Below, one piece after another: positions 1-8,160 of a stretch of 33,689 nt of DNA (positions are counted from its first letter, which is position 1; the number at the start of each line of letters is the position of its first letter). A model generated the notes under the pieces. The model did no database searches and was not told where the DNA came from. It saw nothing but the letters and a program-made list of their open reading frames with translations. Position numbers and translations under genes: made by a program. Source of the stretch: an uncultured Alphaproteobacteria bacterium (GTDB taxonomy: Bacteria > Pseudomonadota > Alphaproteobacteria > UBA7985 > CAJQQZ01); the NCBI GenBank assembly GCA_905480575.1, contig CAJQQZ010000026.1:1-33689 (forward strand), given 5' to 3'.

Positions 1-54
1 TTCAATGTATTGCTGAAAACGCGCCCGAAGCGCAGATGGCAATGGTGCTGGCAT
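1..54 (-). CDS. Transposase N-terminus, IS630-like (partial, runs off left edge)
   Basis: Only the first 18 codons are inside the window, reading MPAPLPSALRARFQQYIE from an ATG at 54-52. A near-ideal Shine-Dalgarno, GGGAGGA, lies 6 nt upstream, so this is a convincing gene start. The peptide resembles the opening of IS630-type transposases, which begin with a short basic stretch leading into a helix-turn-helix; that match is from memory and rests on few residues. If correct, one end of the insertion sequence lies between 55 and 135, a stretch in which I see no other gene. The IS boundary cannot be fixed without the other end. It could instead be an unrelated DNA-binding protein. Confidence 0.45.
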   Translation of the reverse strand, partial: MPAPLPSALRARFQQYIE

Positions 55-135
55 GATAGATCCTCCCAAACAGAAAGAATCATACTTTGAGGCACAAGGA
101 AACAAGAAAACGATTCCAACTAAAACAGAAACGCT

Positions 136-588
136 TTAGTCTTCATTAAGCCACGGCACGATGTGGGCTTCTAATTCAGCGTCTTTGACGTCTGTTTCTG
201 GATAAACGCGCCCACGGACGCCGACGCCCGCATCCACGACGGCCTGGCTTGAGCCGGATATGAGTGGATGCCACCATTCTAAACTCTTACCTTCAGCAAT
301 CCGGCGGTAACCGCAGGTCTTCGGCAGCCAGCCTATGTTGGCGGAAAGATCATCCGCTGTTAAATTAATACATTCCGGCACATGAAGCTTGCGTTCTGCA
401 TAGACTGAACACCCACCATTGGTGCAATCATACTTTCGGCAAACTACATCCGTAAACTCAACAATGCTTGAATCATCAGGATCTTCGAGCTTAACGAGGC
501 AACAACGGCCACAACCGTCACATAAAGATTCCCATTGTTCTTCAGTCATTTGACTAAGCGGTATTGTCTCCCAAAAGGGTTTAGTCAT
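136..588 (-). CDS. YcgN/YkgJ-type cysteine-cluster protein (UPF0260)
   Basis: A 150-residue soluble protein with a dense cysteine pattern: C23, C26, C29, C30 (CDGCGRCC), then C50, C55, C60 and C73. This is the signature of the UPF0260/YkgJ cysteine-cluster family, thought to bind zinc or an Fe-S cluster; the biochemical role is unknown. The start was placed at ATG 588 (MTKPFWE) because AAGGA sits just upstream, whereas an ATG 5 codons earlier would bury that SD inside the gene. It overlaps the end of the DUF938 gene by 8 nt, so the two are probably translationally coupled and co-transcribed with the MATE gene. Family assignment is secure, function is not. Confidence 0.88.
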   Translation of the reverse strand: MTKPFWETIPLSQMTEEQWESLCDGCGRCCLVKLEDPDDSSIVEFTDVVCRKYDCTNGGCSVYAERKLHVPECINLTADDLSANIGWLPKTCGYRRIAEGKSLEWWHPLISGSSQAVVDAGVGVRGRVYPETDVKDAELEAHIVPWLNED

Positions 589-1234
589 CTTTGGTCCTTC
601 CAAACCACAGCATTAGATTGTTCGAAGGCATCTCAATCCTGGTTCTCAAGACCAGACCGTGCCTCTCGGCCTCAATTTCGAGATTTTCTCTTGATCGAAT
701 GCCCCAATCTGGATCTCTTTCTTTAAGCGAAGCATCAAACCGATGATTTGATTCTGCAGCGTCAACATCCTGTTCAAAGAATGGGCCGTATAGACAAAGC
801 TGACCACCTTGACGCAACAAAGTTGTTGCTCCAGCGAAGAGCCGTTGGCTCACTTGCCAAGGCGAAATATGCACCATGTTGGCGTTGAAGATAAAATCGA
901 ACTCATCGTCGATCACCTCCCACCAATTGCCCACTGAGAGGTCTAGCGCCTTCGGCGGCGCTACAGAGCTCAACTCGTGAAAGGCTGTCCAAGCAGAAAT
1001 CGATTTTCGCAGTACTTCGACTGGTTCGCTCGGTTGCCACTGCCAGTGCGGAAAGCGTTCTGCAAAATAGCAAACATGCTCGCCGGTTCCGCTGGCGATC
1101 TCAAGGGCTCTGCCTTGAGCAGGTAGCATTTGTTGTAAAACATCGACGATTGCATCTTTGTTTCGACCAACGGCTGAAGCCGTTTTTCGGTCACCCGTCG
1201 TTTGCCATGAATCGACATACCCTGGACTGCTCAA
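581..1234 (-). CDS. DUF938 SAM-dependent methyltransferase-like protein
   Basis: 217 residues. The class I methyltransferase glycine motif is visible as ALEIASGTGEH (about residues 43-53), followed by an acidic strand end and, near residue 115, FIFNANMVHISPW, the post-II region typical of DUF938. The substrate is unknown. The start codon is TTG at 1234: no ATG occurs in frame before residue 36, which would remove the SAM motif's approach strand, and GGAGA lies 6 nt upstream. The TTG overlaps the MATE stop codon as TTGA, a 4-nt overlap that suggests translational coupling. It is the middle gene of a three-gene minus-strand set. Confidence 0.85.
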   Translation of the reverse strand: MSSPGYVDSWQTTGDRKTASAVGRNKDAIVDVLQQMLPAQGRALEIASGTGEHVCYFAERFPHWQWQPSEPVEVLRKSISAWTAFHELSSVAPPKALDLSVGNWWEVIDDEFDFIFNANMVHISPWQVSQRLFAGATTLLRQGGQLCLYGPFFEQDVDAAESNHRFDASLKERDPDWGIRSRENLEIEAERHGLVLRTRIEMPSNNLMLWFGRTKDD

Positions 1235-2550
1235 AGATCAATCTCCCGCCAACGACCCCGTCGCCAGATAACCACGAACGCTAGTGCTTGCAATAATCTG
1301 GAAATTCCAAAAACCACCCAGACCGCCACAATCCCAAAGCCAAAAACCGGCCCTAACAAAAAGGCCAAAGGCATAAAGATGCCCCATTGGGTAACAAGGT
1401 TAACAACCATCGGCGACCGGGTATCGCCGGCACCCTGCAAGCTGCTCATAAAAACGGATCCAAAGGCTTCCATAATGATCATGACAGCCGTCATTCGAAG
1501 CGGCCAAACTGCCAGTTCAATAACATCCAAATCGGTTAAGAAAATCGATAGAAAGAACCTCGGCGCGAACAAAAACATCAACCCCATCACACCGACTACA
1601 ACAAAAGCAACTTTAACCACATCCCAAGGCCAACGTTGAGCTCCTGTCAGATCCTTTCGGCCCAGCGCCTGGCCAACCAAAGTTGCTGAGGCCATACCCA
1701 ATCCCATCGTTGGTAGGATCGCTAACAGAACCAAACTAAGCAAGACGTTAGCCGCTGCCAATTCGTTCGTTCCTATTTGTCCAATGATCCAGAACATGGC
1801 CGTAAAACCAAGTGCGAAGAAAAACATTTGTATGCAGGACGGTAAAGAGAGCCTCCAGACCTGCAAAAGACTAGCCAACTTAGGGAGTTGTGTGCCGAAG
1901 CCCAGTCCACGTGATTTTTGATAGGCCTGCGCGAAATATAGCAACGTACCAAGGCCGGTTGCAATTGCTGTGCCCGCCCCTGCTCCCGTCACGCCTAGGG
2001 CTGGAAATCCAAAGTTCCCAAAAATCAGCATATAGTTCAGCAAGATATTAGCAACATGCATGACGATTAGCGTGCGCATGTAAACCATGCTCATGGAAAT
2101 GCCATTCCAGTAACCACGAAAGGCAAAATTCATTCCGATGAAGAATGAGCCCAGAACTCTTGCTCCGAAGTAGTCGGAAGCCTGCTCTGTTAAGGCCTGG
2201 TCGGTGGTCAACCAACCCATCAATACTTCTGAAGCAAAAAAGAGCCCCAGCGATATCGGTAGCCCAATCACCAAAGCGAGAAACAAGCCTCCGTTCAGCG
2301 CCCTAACAGCGCCGTCGGCTTGCCCTTCTCCTATCCTGCGTGCCACCAGGGCCTGAACGCCCGCGCCAAGCCCCATAACAAAGGATGCAGCAAGAAAGTT
2401 TGTGTAGGAGGCGATACCCACCGCAGCCACAGAAACCGAGCCCAAGCGACCAACCATGGCCAAATCGACTATGTTCAAAATGTTTTGGGAAATTTGCCCA
2501 CCGATGATCGGCAAGGCAAGAATGAGTATTATTTTGTAGCGTGCAAACAT
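1231..2550 (-). CDS. MATE family multidrug/metabolite efflux transporter
   Basis: 439 residues, almost wholly hydrophobic, with about 12 membrane segments arranged as two related halves, as expected for the MATE fold (usual length 440-480). It opens with ILALPIIGGQISQNILNIVDLAMVGRLG, which carries the family's early P...N..D..MVG pattern; a second copy of the theme, FGSVFMSSLQGAGDTRSPM, appears in the C-terminal half near residue 365. MATE proteins export cationic drugs or metabolites using a Na+ or H+ gradient; the substrate here cannot be inferred. The ATG at 2550 has only a weak SD. First gene of the trio with DUF938 and the cysteine-cluster protein, and divergent from the extensin-like gene across a 90-bp gap. 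Confidence 0.93.
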   Translation of the reverse strand: MFARYKIILILALPIIGGQISQNILNIVDLAMVGRLGSVSVAAVGIASYTNFLAASFVMGLGAGVQALVARRIGEGQADGAVRALNGGLFLALVIGLPISLGLFFASEVLMGWLTTDQALTEQASDYFGARVLGSFFIGMNFAFRGYWNGISMSMVYMRTLIVMHVANILLNYMLIFGNFGFPALGVTGAGAGTAIATGLGTLLYFAQAYQKSRGLGFGTQLPKLASLLQVWRLSLPSCIQMFFFALGFTAMFWIIGQIGTNELAAANVLLSLVLLAILPTMGLGMASATLVGQALGRKDLTGAQRWPWDVVKVAFVVVGVMGLMFLFAPRFFLSIFLTDLDVIELAVWPLRMTAVMIIMEAFGSVFMSSLQGAGDTRSPMVVNLVTQWGIFMPLAFLLGPVFGFGIVAVWVVFGISRLLQALAFVVIWRRGRWREIDL

Positions 2551-2640
2551 TATGCACCGAGCTTATACAAACTTTCCTCGAAAAGGCCACAAAGCTCGAC
2601 CAAATAGCTCATCAAATCAGTCACACGACCGGAGAGAGTT

Positions 2641-3330
2641 TTGAAACCTCTACATGCCATACTCATTTTTGGCGCTATCTGCTTTTTGGCAACACTCGTC
2701 ACGTGGCAAATTTTGCCAACTGCTAAGAAATCTCACATCAAAAATTTGGTCCGACCTTATGTAGAGACCGTTATCAGTTTGCGGAAAAACCGGGCAGTCA
2801 CCAACGGCCCGCTTTGTACATCTAAGCTCGCTGGCAGAAACTTAGAGTACAGCCCTATTGCGGACCGCACAAATGCAAAGGGTTGCAAGGTCTCTAACGC
2901 CATTCGATTGTCCAAAGTAGGAGACCTGGAACTTTCCAAACCGGCGGACCTAACTTGCGAAATGGCCCTCAATCTTTCGATCTGGGTAGAGAGTTTTGTG
3001 AAGCCTAAAGCCCGGTCGATTTTCAACGAAGAAATCACTAAGCTGTCCCATCTAGGATCTTACAACTGTCGACCAATGCGCGGCAAGAAAACGAGATTGA
3101 GCCAGCATGCTTTTGCCAATGCGTTCGATGTTGCTGGGTTTAGATTGGCTAGCGGTGAAAAACTCGACCTTAAGAAGGACTGGAAAGCGGGAGGCAAAAA
3201 GGAACAATTCTGGCGGTCGATCCACAAAGGTGCCTGCAAGAATTTCGACCTCGTTCTAGGTCCTGAGTTTGACAAACGCCATAAGGACCACTTCCATCTA
3301 GATGCCGGTTACTACAAATCCTGTCGGTAG
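2641..3330 (+). CDS. Membrane-anchored extensin-like C-terminal domain protein (M15-related)
   Basis: 229 residues. An N-terminal hydrophobic segment (about 5-25) acts as signal or anchor, placing the rest in the periplasm. The C-terminal domain (about 45-229) has the extensin-like family pattern: SQHAFANAFD (154-163, H156 and D163) and HKDHFHLD (214-221, D216, H217, H219). These match the zinc-ligand arrangement of M15 D-Ala-D-Ala carboxypeptidase-like enzymes, so a role in cell-wall cleavage is plausible. Cysteines at 59, 82, 106, 143, 199 and 228 could form disulfides. The start is TTG at 2641, supported by GGAGAG beginning 10 nt upstream and because it exactly precedes the hydrophobic segment. 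It converges on ccmI with a 23-bp gap. Confidence 0.82.
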   Translation: MKPLHAILIFGAICFLATLVTWQILPTAKKSHIKNLVRPYVETVISLRKNRAVTNGPLCTSKLAGRNLEYSPIADRTNAKGCKVSNAIRLSKVGDLELSKPADLTCEMALNLSIWVESFVKPKARSIFNEEITKLSHLGSYNCRPMRGKKTRLSQHAFANAFDVAGFRLASGEKLDLKKDWKAGGKKEQFWRSIHKGACKNFDLVLGPEFDKRHKDHFHLDAGYYKSCR

Positions 3331-3353
3331 CAGAAAACTCTTTATTGTAGGCT

Positions 3354-4580
3354 TTAAAGCCCTAGAGCTTCAATCTGCTTCTTGAGGGTTTGATGTTCGC
3401 TTCGATCTTCTGGAATTTGCTTTAGAACTTTTTCCCAAACAGCTTTTGCCTCGGCTAATTCGCCTCTTTCTTCATACATCCGTCCCAAAAGGAACAATCC
3501 CATCGGGTGATCTTCTTTTTGTGCAAGAAGAGAATGAATGGCTTCTTCCGCTTCTTTCTGCTGACCAAGAACCAAGTAAGAGCGAATGAGCCTCATCCAA
3601 CCATCGATGTCTGACGGATCTTCTTTCAGTTTTTCGGCCAACCGCCCAACCATGCCTTGTATCATAGCTTGCCGGTCGCCTTCTTCCATCTCTTGGGCGT
3701 TGGCGATGTCCTCGGCAGACGGTCCTGGTTGTTCTCTCAGCGCCAACCCTTTTTTGACGGCAGAGATATTAGCGTCAAGTTGTTGATTTAGATCGCCGTC
3801 AGTACTTTTGGCACGCAAAGTCTGCCAAAGAGACAAAGCTTCATCAAGCTTCCCGTCTTGTGCAAGTATGGCACCCCGATAGAACTGCAATCTTGTATCT
3901 TCGCCATTCAGCTCTGCCGCTCTTGCCAACGCCACACGAGCCACATCATTGAGCTCGCCCTGTTGCTCAGCAATTGCGGTCTCAGCGATGGCCATTTGGC
4001 TCTGGAATGGCGCGTAGTTAGCCTCAAAGGCTTGCGTAAACTTAACTCGGGCATCGGCATAACGGCCCTGTCTTCGGTGGAGGTCTCCAAGCAGATAGTA
4101 GGTTTGCCCGTCAGGGTTGCCCTCAGCGATACGTTTTTCAAGCATCGCTTTCAAATCGTTCAGTTGTTCATCAGTGGTTGCTTCCATCAATTTGATATCG
4201 AGCCGTTCATCTCGCGCTTGATCTGCATAATTGGGTTCTGCGACCCACCAAAATCCAAAAGCAACCAGAACAAAAAGAGAGGCTAACACGCAATACCCCA
4301 GAACACCCACACTGCCAGTGGCGAGAGGTTTAGTGTCCTGCTGTTGCCGCGCCGCTTTCAAAACACGACGTTTCAATTCTGTTATCGCTTGCTCTCGCTC
4401 AACCTCGCTGCCGAACTGCCCAGCCGTTGCTGCCTGCAGGTTGCTCAACTCTTCTTTGAGAAGAGACAGTTGCTTTCCTGAATCCTCGACTTGAGAACCG
4501 ATTTCTCTCTTTGCAGGCCAAAACAAAAAGAGGCCGGATAAGATCGCTATCAAAACAATGGAGGCGATAAGTACAATCAT
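3354..4580 (-). CDS. ccmI: Cytochrome c maturation protein CcmI (apocytochrome chaperone)
   Basis: 408 residues. Two membrane helices (about 1-22 and 93-113) flank a charged cytoplasmic segment with coiled-coil character; the remaining periplasmic part contains tetratricopeptide-like helices (about 150-260 and 310-400, for example DGQTYYLLGDLHRRQGRYADA... and GLFLLGRMYEERGELAEA). This is the standard CcmI layout. The periplasmic TPR domain captures the C-terminus of unfolded apocytochrome c and delivers it to the CcmF/CcmH heme ligation complex. Its ATG overlaps the ccmH stop codon as ATGA. It is the last gene of the ccmC-I operon. Confidence 0.92.
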   Translation of the reverse strand: MIVLIASIVLIAILSGLFLFWPAKREIGSQVEDSGKQLSLLKEELSNLQAATAGQFGSEVEREQAITELKRRVLKAARQQQDTKPLATGSVGVLGYCVLASLFVLVAFGFWWVAEPNYADQARDERLDIKLMEATTDEQLNDLKAMLEKRIAEGNPDGQTYYLLGDLHRRQGRYADARVKFTQAFEANYAPFQSQMAIAETAIAEQQGELNDVARVALARAAELNGEDTRLQFYRGAILAQDGKLDEALSLWQTLRAKSTDGDLNQQLDANISAVKKGLALREQPGPSAEDIANAQEMEEGDRQAMIQGMVGRLAEKLKEDPSDIDGWMRLIRSYLVLGQQKEAEEAIHSLLAQKEDHPMGLFLLGRMYEERGELAEAKAVWEKVLKQIPEDRSEHQTLKKQIEALGL

Positions 4581-5050
4581 TTAGGTTCCTCCGAGCCAAC
4601 TCTCAAGATGTCAGAAAGCTCTTGTTCTTCTTTGTCTGAGAGAGCGGACACGCCTTTTGATCGAGATCTGTAGAACCAAATCCCGCCGCCGAGCAGCAAG
4701 AACAGAACGACAAAAGGTCCAATCCAAAGCATCAAAGTATGCACCGAGAACTTCGGGCGAAACAATATGAACTCGCCATACCGGTCGACTAAGTAGGATT
4801 TGATCTGTGCTTCGCTTTGGCCCGCTAATAATTGCTCTCTTACAATCACCCTTAGGTCTTTCGCGAGGTCAGCATCAGAATCATCAATAGACTGGTTCTG
4901 ACAGACCACACATCTCAATTCTTGAGAAAGGTTGCGCGCTCTTTGCTCCAGCGCTGGGTCGTCCAACATTTCGTCCGGCGAGACACCAAACGCTAGAGAG
5001 AATTGAAACAAACCAACAGTGAGGATGAAAATGAATAGGGCACGGATCAC
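4577..5050 (-). CDS. ccmH: Cytochrome c maturation protein CcmH (CcmL/CycL type)
   Basis: 157 residues, the length of the short single-domain CcmH type. A signal peptide (about 1-20) is followed by the family motif LRCVVCQNQSI with the redox pair C47 and C50, which reduces the apocytochrome CxxCH cysteines before heme attachment. A single C-terminal membrane helix (about 103-126, LMLWIGPFVVLFLLLGGGIWF) anchors it. The start codon is GTG at 5050, overlapping the ccmG stop as GTGA; no ATG in frame would preserve the signal peptide. The CcmI portion found fused to CcmH in E. coli is a separate downstream gene here. Confidence 0.94.
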   Translation of the reverse strand: MIRALFIFILTVGLFQFSLAFGVSPDEMLDDPALEQRARNLSQELRCVVCQNQSIDDSDADLAKDLRVIVREQLLAGQSEAQIKSYLVDRYGEFILFRPKFSVHTLMLWIGPFVVLFLLLGGGIWFYRSRSKGVSALSDKEEQELSDILRVGSEEPK

Positions 5051-5583
5051 TGCTGCAATCCTTCCAACAGAGGTATGAGTTTCTTCGATAAAATATCTGG
5101 TGTTATGGGACCAGCATGACGCAAAGCAACCTTTCCCTTTCCATCAATGATGAAAGTTTCAGGAATCCCATAGACCCCCCAATCGATCCCGGTCCTGCCA
5201 GGTAAATCGTAAAGGGTTGTTCGGTAAGGATTGCCGTGCTTTTCCAACCAAGCTTTTGCCTCATCCGGCTTGTTCTTCCAGGCTATGCCAACAATTTGTA
5301 TCTCTTGTTCTTTAGCCAATCCAAACAGCAAAGGGTGCTCTGCAAGACAAGGAATGCACCAGGATGCAAAGAAGTTCACAATCTTCGGCTTGCCGTCCGT
5401 AAGAATTGAGCTGCCCACCGTCTCTTCGGTGTGGAGATCAGGGAGAGAAAATTCTGGGGTTGGCTTTCCGATCAAAGTCGACGGCAAAGCGCCAGGATCG
5501 CGTTCAGAATTCAAACCCCATAACATCGCCGCTAACAGAACAATAAATAGGACAATTGGTGCGAAGAAAAAGAAACGGCGCAT
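5047..5583 (-). CDS. ccmG: CcmG/DsbE thiol:disulfide interchange protein
   Basis: 178 residues. An N-terminal membrane anchor (about 5-24) is followed by a thioredoxin-fold domain with the active site WCIPC (W75, C76, C79) in the context FFASWCIPCLAEHP, and the cis-proline loop YGIPETF near residue 138. CcmG is the periplasmic reductant that keeps CcmH and apocytochrome cysteines reduced; it takes electrons from CcdA/DsbD, which is not in the window. The gene begins 2 nt after the ccmF stop codon and ends in a 4-nt overlap with ccmH, consistent with one transcript. Confidence 0.95.
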   Translation of the reverse strand: MRRFFFFAPIVLFIVLLAAMLWGLNSERDPGALPSTLIGKPTPEFSLPDLHTEETVGSSILTDGKPKIVNFFASWCIPCLAEHPLLFGLAKEQEIQIVGIAWKNKPDEAKAWLEKHGNPYRTTLYDLPGRTGIDWGVYGIPETFIIDGKGKVALRHAGPITPDILSKKLIPLLEGLQQ

Positions 5584-5585
5584 GA

Positions 5586-7541
5586 CTAAGTTCTCTTCCC
5601 TGCGGCTGGCGCTGCAACTCGCACCCGTCGGTCAGATAGTGAAAGCAATCCGCCTAAAACCAACAACAATGCCCCCATCCAAAGCCAAGGGATCAAGGAG
5701 CGGAAAGATATTCTCAAAACTACTCCGTCTTTTTGAACTTCTCCCAGGGTAACGTAGACATCGCCCAAGAATGTTGTCCGAATGGCTGCCTCAGTTGTGT
5801 TCTGTTTCCGCACGGGATAAAGGCGTTGTTCTGGCTTCATAACATAGCCCCCATCGTCAGAGGCATTGACTGTCACCACAGCCCGGCGCGCCTGATAGTT
5901 TGGGCCTTGAAAAGCTTCCATTTTTTCGAGTTTGAAATGGTAGCCAGCTACTTCTTGGCTATCGCCGGGCTTCATCAGACCGATGAATTCTTCTGTCCAG
6001 AAAGACGAGCCTACCATGCCGATCACAGCGACCGCTAACCCAATGTGGGCCAACGTCATACCGTAGGCCGCACGAGGCAGGCCTTTCGCTCTTTGCCACG
6101 CATTCCCGACGGAAACCTTAGGCAGGCCAACACGATTGGCGAGCTCTAAGAGTGCAGAAATTATAACCCAAGCTGCCAGGCCAATACCAAACATCGGCCA
6201 CAGTTGTTCCCTGTCTTGCCAGTAGACCAATCCCATAACGAAGAGTGTCAGCAACAAGACCAGCTTCAACCGCCCAGCTAACTTTGCCATATCTCCCCTT
6301 TTCCAGGGCAACAACGGCCCAATCCCCATCGCCACCAACAGCGGCAGCATAATTGGCACAAAGGTTTGATTGTAAAAAGGCGGTCCTATCGAGATTTTCG
6401 CACCGTTGATCGCTTCAATAATCAACGGGTACAACGTTCCTATGAAAACGGTTGCTGTGGCCGTGGCCAGTAGGAGATTGTTTAACAATAGTCCGCCTTC
6501 ACGGCTGATAGGAGCGAACAAACCGCCGCCTTTCATGTCTGGCGCACGCCAAGCAAAGAGCAGCAGCGAGCCGCCAATGGCAATGGCTAGAAGGAGTAGA
6601 ATGAAAACACCACGTTCAGGGTCAACTGCAAAAGCATGAACCGACGTCAACAGACCGGAGCGAACAATGAAAGTTCCAATCAAACTCAAACTAAAGGTCA
6701 GGATAGCCAGCAAAATGGTCCAGCTGCGCAAGGCTTCCCTTTTCTCAACCACGATAGCTGAATGCAGTAGGGCGGTTCCTGTGAGCCAAGGCATGAACGA
6801 CACGTTTTCAACAGGATCCCAGAACCACCAACCGCCCCAGCCAAGCTCATAGTAGGCCCACCAGCTGCCAAGTGAAATTCCACCGGTAAGAAAAATCCAA
6901 GCGACCAACGTCCAAGGCCGAACCCAGCGTCCCCAAGCTGCGTCAACACGACCTTCCAGCAAGGCAGCAATCGCGAAAGCAAAGGCCATCGAGAAACCAA
7001 CATAGCCTAAGTAGAGCATAGGTGGATGTATCGCTAAGCCGATGTCTTGCAACAACGGATTTAGATCGCGTCCGTCTAGCGGTGCCGGGAAAATGCGAAC
7101 AAAGGGATCGGATGTTGCAACGATGAAGGCCAAGAAACCCAACCCGATCAATCCCTGCACACCAATGACCCGGGCTTGCAATGTGGTCGGCAAGCCACGA
7201 CCAAACCGTGACACAGCTGCCCCAAACAAGGCTAAGATCAAAACCCACAAAAGAATAGAACCTTCGTGGTTACCCCAAACACCGGCGAATTTGAAGATCA
7301 ATGGTTTTGCGGAATGTGAATTCTCCGCAACCACCAGCAAAGAAAAATCGGAAACCAAAAAGGCTTTGGTTAAAGCGGCAAACGATAAAGTTAAGGCGAA
7401 AAACTGCAGGTAAGCGGCGCGGCGCCCAATCGTCATCCAAGTGAGATTGCGCTGGGCAGCACCCAAAAGGGAGAACAAAGCCTGAGCCGCGGCTAACCCG
7501 AGAGCCAGGACCAACGCGAAGTGACCAATTTCATTGATCAC
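5586..7541 (-). CDS. ccmF: Heme lyase subunit CcmF
   Basis: About 651 residues with some 14-15 membrane segments. The tryptophan-rich WWD heme-handling domain is clear as GWGGWWFWDP (about residues 234-243), followed by VENVSFMPW. Histidines expected for heme b and heme c ligation occur in membrane-flanking regions, for example IHPPMLY near 172 and LLHSAIV shortly after the WWD domain. CcmF with CcmH and CcmI attaches heme from holo-CcmE to apocytochrome c. I place the start at GTG 7541 (then INEIGHFALVLAL), because it overlaps the ccmE stop as GTGA and the protein then begins as CcmF homologues do. An ATG at 7562 would add 7 charged residues. Confidence 0.95.
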   Translation of the reverse strand: MINEIGHFALVLALGLAAAQALFSLLGAAQRNLTWMTIGRRAAYLQFFALTLSFAALTKAFLVSDFSLLVVAENSHSAKPLIFKFAGVWGNHEGSILLWVLILALFGAAVSRFGRGLPTTLQARVIGVQGLIGLGFLAFIVATSDPFVRIFPAPLDGRDLNPLLQDIGLAIHPPMLYLGYVGFSMAFAFAIAALLEGRVDAAWGRWVRPWTLVAWIFLTGGISLGSWWAYYELGWGGWWFWDPVENVSFMPWLTGTALLHSAIVVEKREALRSWTILLAILTFSLSLIGTFIVRSGLLTSVHAFAVDPERGVFILLLLAIAIGGSLLLFAWRAPDMKGGGLFAPISREGGLLLNNLLLATATATVFIGTLYPLIIEAINGAKISIGPPFYNQTFVPIMLPLLVAMGIGPLLPWKRGDMAKLAGRLKLVLLLTLFVMGLVYWQDREQLWPMFGIGLAAWVIISALLELANRVGLPKVSVGNAWQRAKGLPRAAYGMTLAHIGLAVAVIGMVGSSFWTEEFIGLMKPGDSQEVAGYHFKLEKMEAFQGPNYQARRAVVTVNASDDGGYVMKPEQRLYPVRKQNTTEAAIRTTFLGDVYVTLGEVQKDGVVLRISFRSLIPWLWMGALLLVLGGLLSLSDRRVRVAAPAAGKRT

Positions 7542-7978
7542 TGTTCTTCGCCCTCTTTCCAATGGCCAGACTTCTTCAAGGCATCTGCCACTTCTGAGGG
7601 CATGTAGTTTTCATCATGCTTCGCCAAAACTTCGCTCGCCGTGAATGCTAAATTTTGATTCAGCACGCCTTCTGCAACAATACCCTGTCCTTCACGGAAG
7701 AGGTCTGGCAGGATACCAACATAAGAGATATCAACATTCTCGCTGCCATCGGTGATGCTGAAGCTCACCTTTTCGCCAGCTTTGACGACAGACCCTTCTA
7801 CAACGAGGCCTCCGATCTTGATTCTCTTTCCGGGCTGCACTTTGCCTTCTTTGATCTCCGTCGGACCAAAGAAAAACACGATGTTATCGCGGAAGGCCAA
7901 CATAACCAGCGCAGCCGCTGCCGCAAGACACAGTGCCGACAAAGCTATAATAATCAGGCGTCTTTGTTTACGTCCCAT
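7538..7978 (-). CDS. ccmE: Periplasmic heme chaperone CcmE
   Basis: 146 residues. One N-terminal membrane helix (about 8-28) is followed by a small beta-barrel domain. The motif LAKHDENYMP contains the histidine that binds heme covalently (H121) and the conserved tyrosine (Y125). CcmE receives heme at the CcmC/CcmD complex and hands it to CcmF. It is the His-type CcmE, not the Cys-type variant seen in some archaea and sulfate reducers. The ATG lies 1 nt after the ccmD stop codon. Confidence 0.96.
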   Translation of the reverse strand: MGRKQRRLIIIALSALCLAAAAALVMLAFRDNIVFFFGPTEIKEGKVQPGKRIKIGGLVVEGSVVKAGEKVSFSITDGSENVDISYVGILPDLFREGQGIVAEGVLNQNLAFTASEVLAKHDENYMPSEVADALKKSGHWKEGEEQ

Positions 7979-7979
7979 C

Positions 7980-8156
7980 TCAGTCTTTCTTTTCTTTCAG
8001 CTGTTCCAACAGAGCTAAACGCTTCTTGAGTGATCGGCCCTTTGAAAGGCTGAGAATCAATAGCCCCGCAATCACGAGCCCTACAATCAGATAGGAAGGC
8101 CATATGAAACCGGCGTAACCACCCATTGACCAAAATGAAGAAGTCGCAATAACCAT
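7980..8156 (-). CDS. ccmD: Small membrane protein CcmD
   Basis: A 58-codon gene between ccmC and ccmE. It reads MVIATSSFWSMGGYAGFIWP and then a single membrane helix (about 20-38), followed by a basic, charged tail (KGRSLKKRLALLEQLKEKKD). The WSMGGYAGFIWPSY segment is characteristic of CcmD, which stabilises the CcmC-CcmE complex and helps release holo-CcmE. The ATG follows the ccmC stop by 4 nt and the TGA is 1 nt before the ccmE ATG, so the gene fills the gap exactly. An internal ATG at codon 11 is an alternative start. Confidence 0.9.
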   Translation of the reverse strand: MVIATSSFWSMGGYAGFIWPSYLIVGLVIAGLLILSLSKGRSLKKRLALLEQLKEKKD

Positions 8157-8160
8157 CAAA

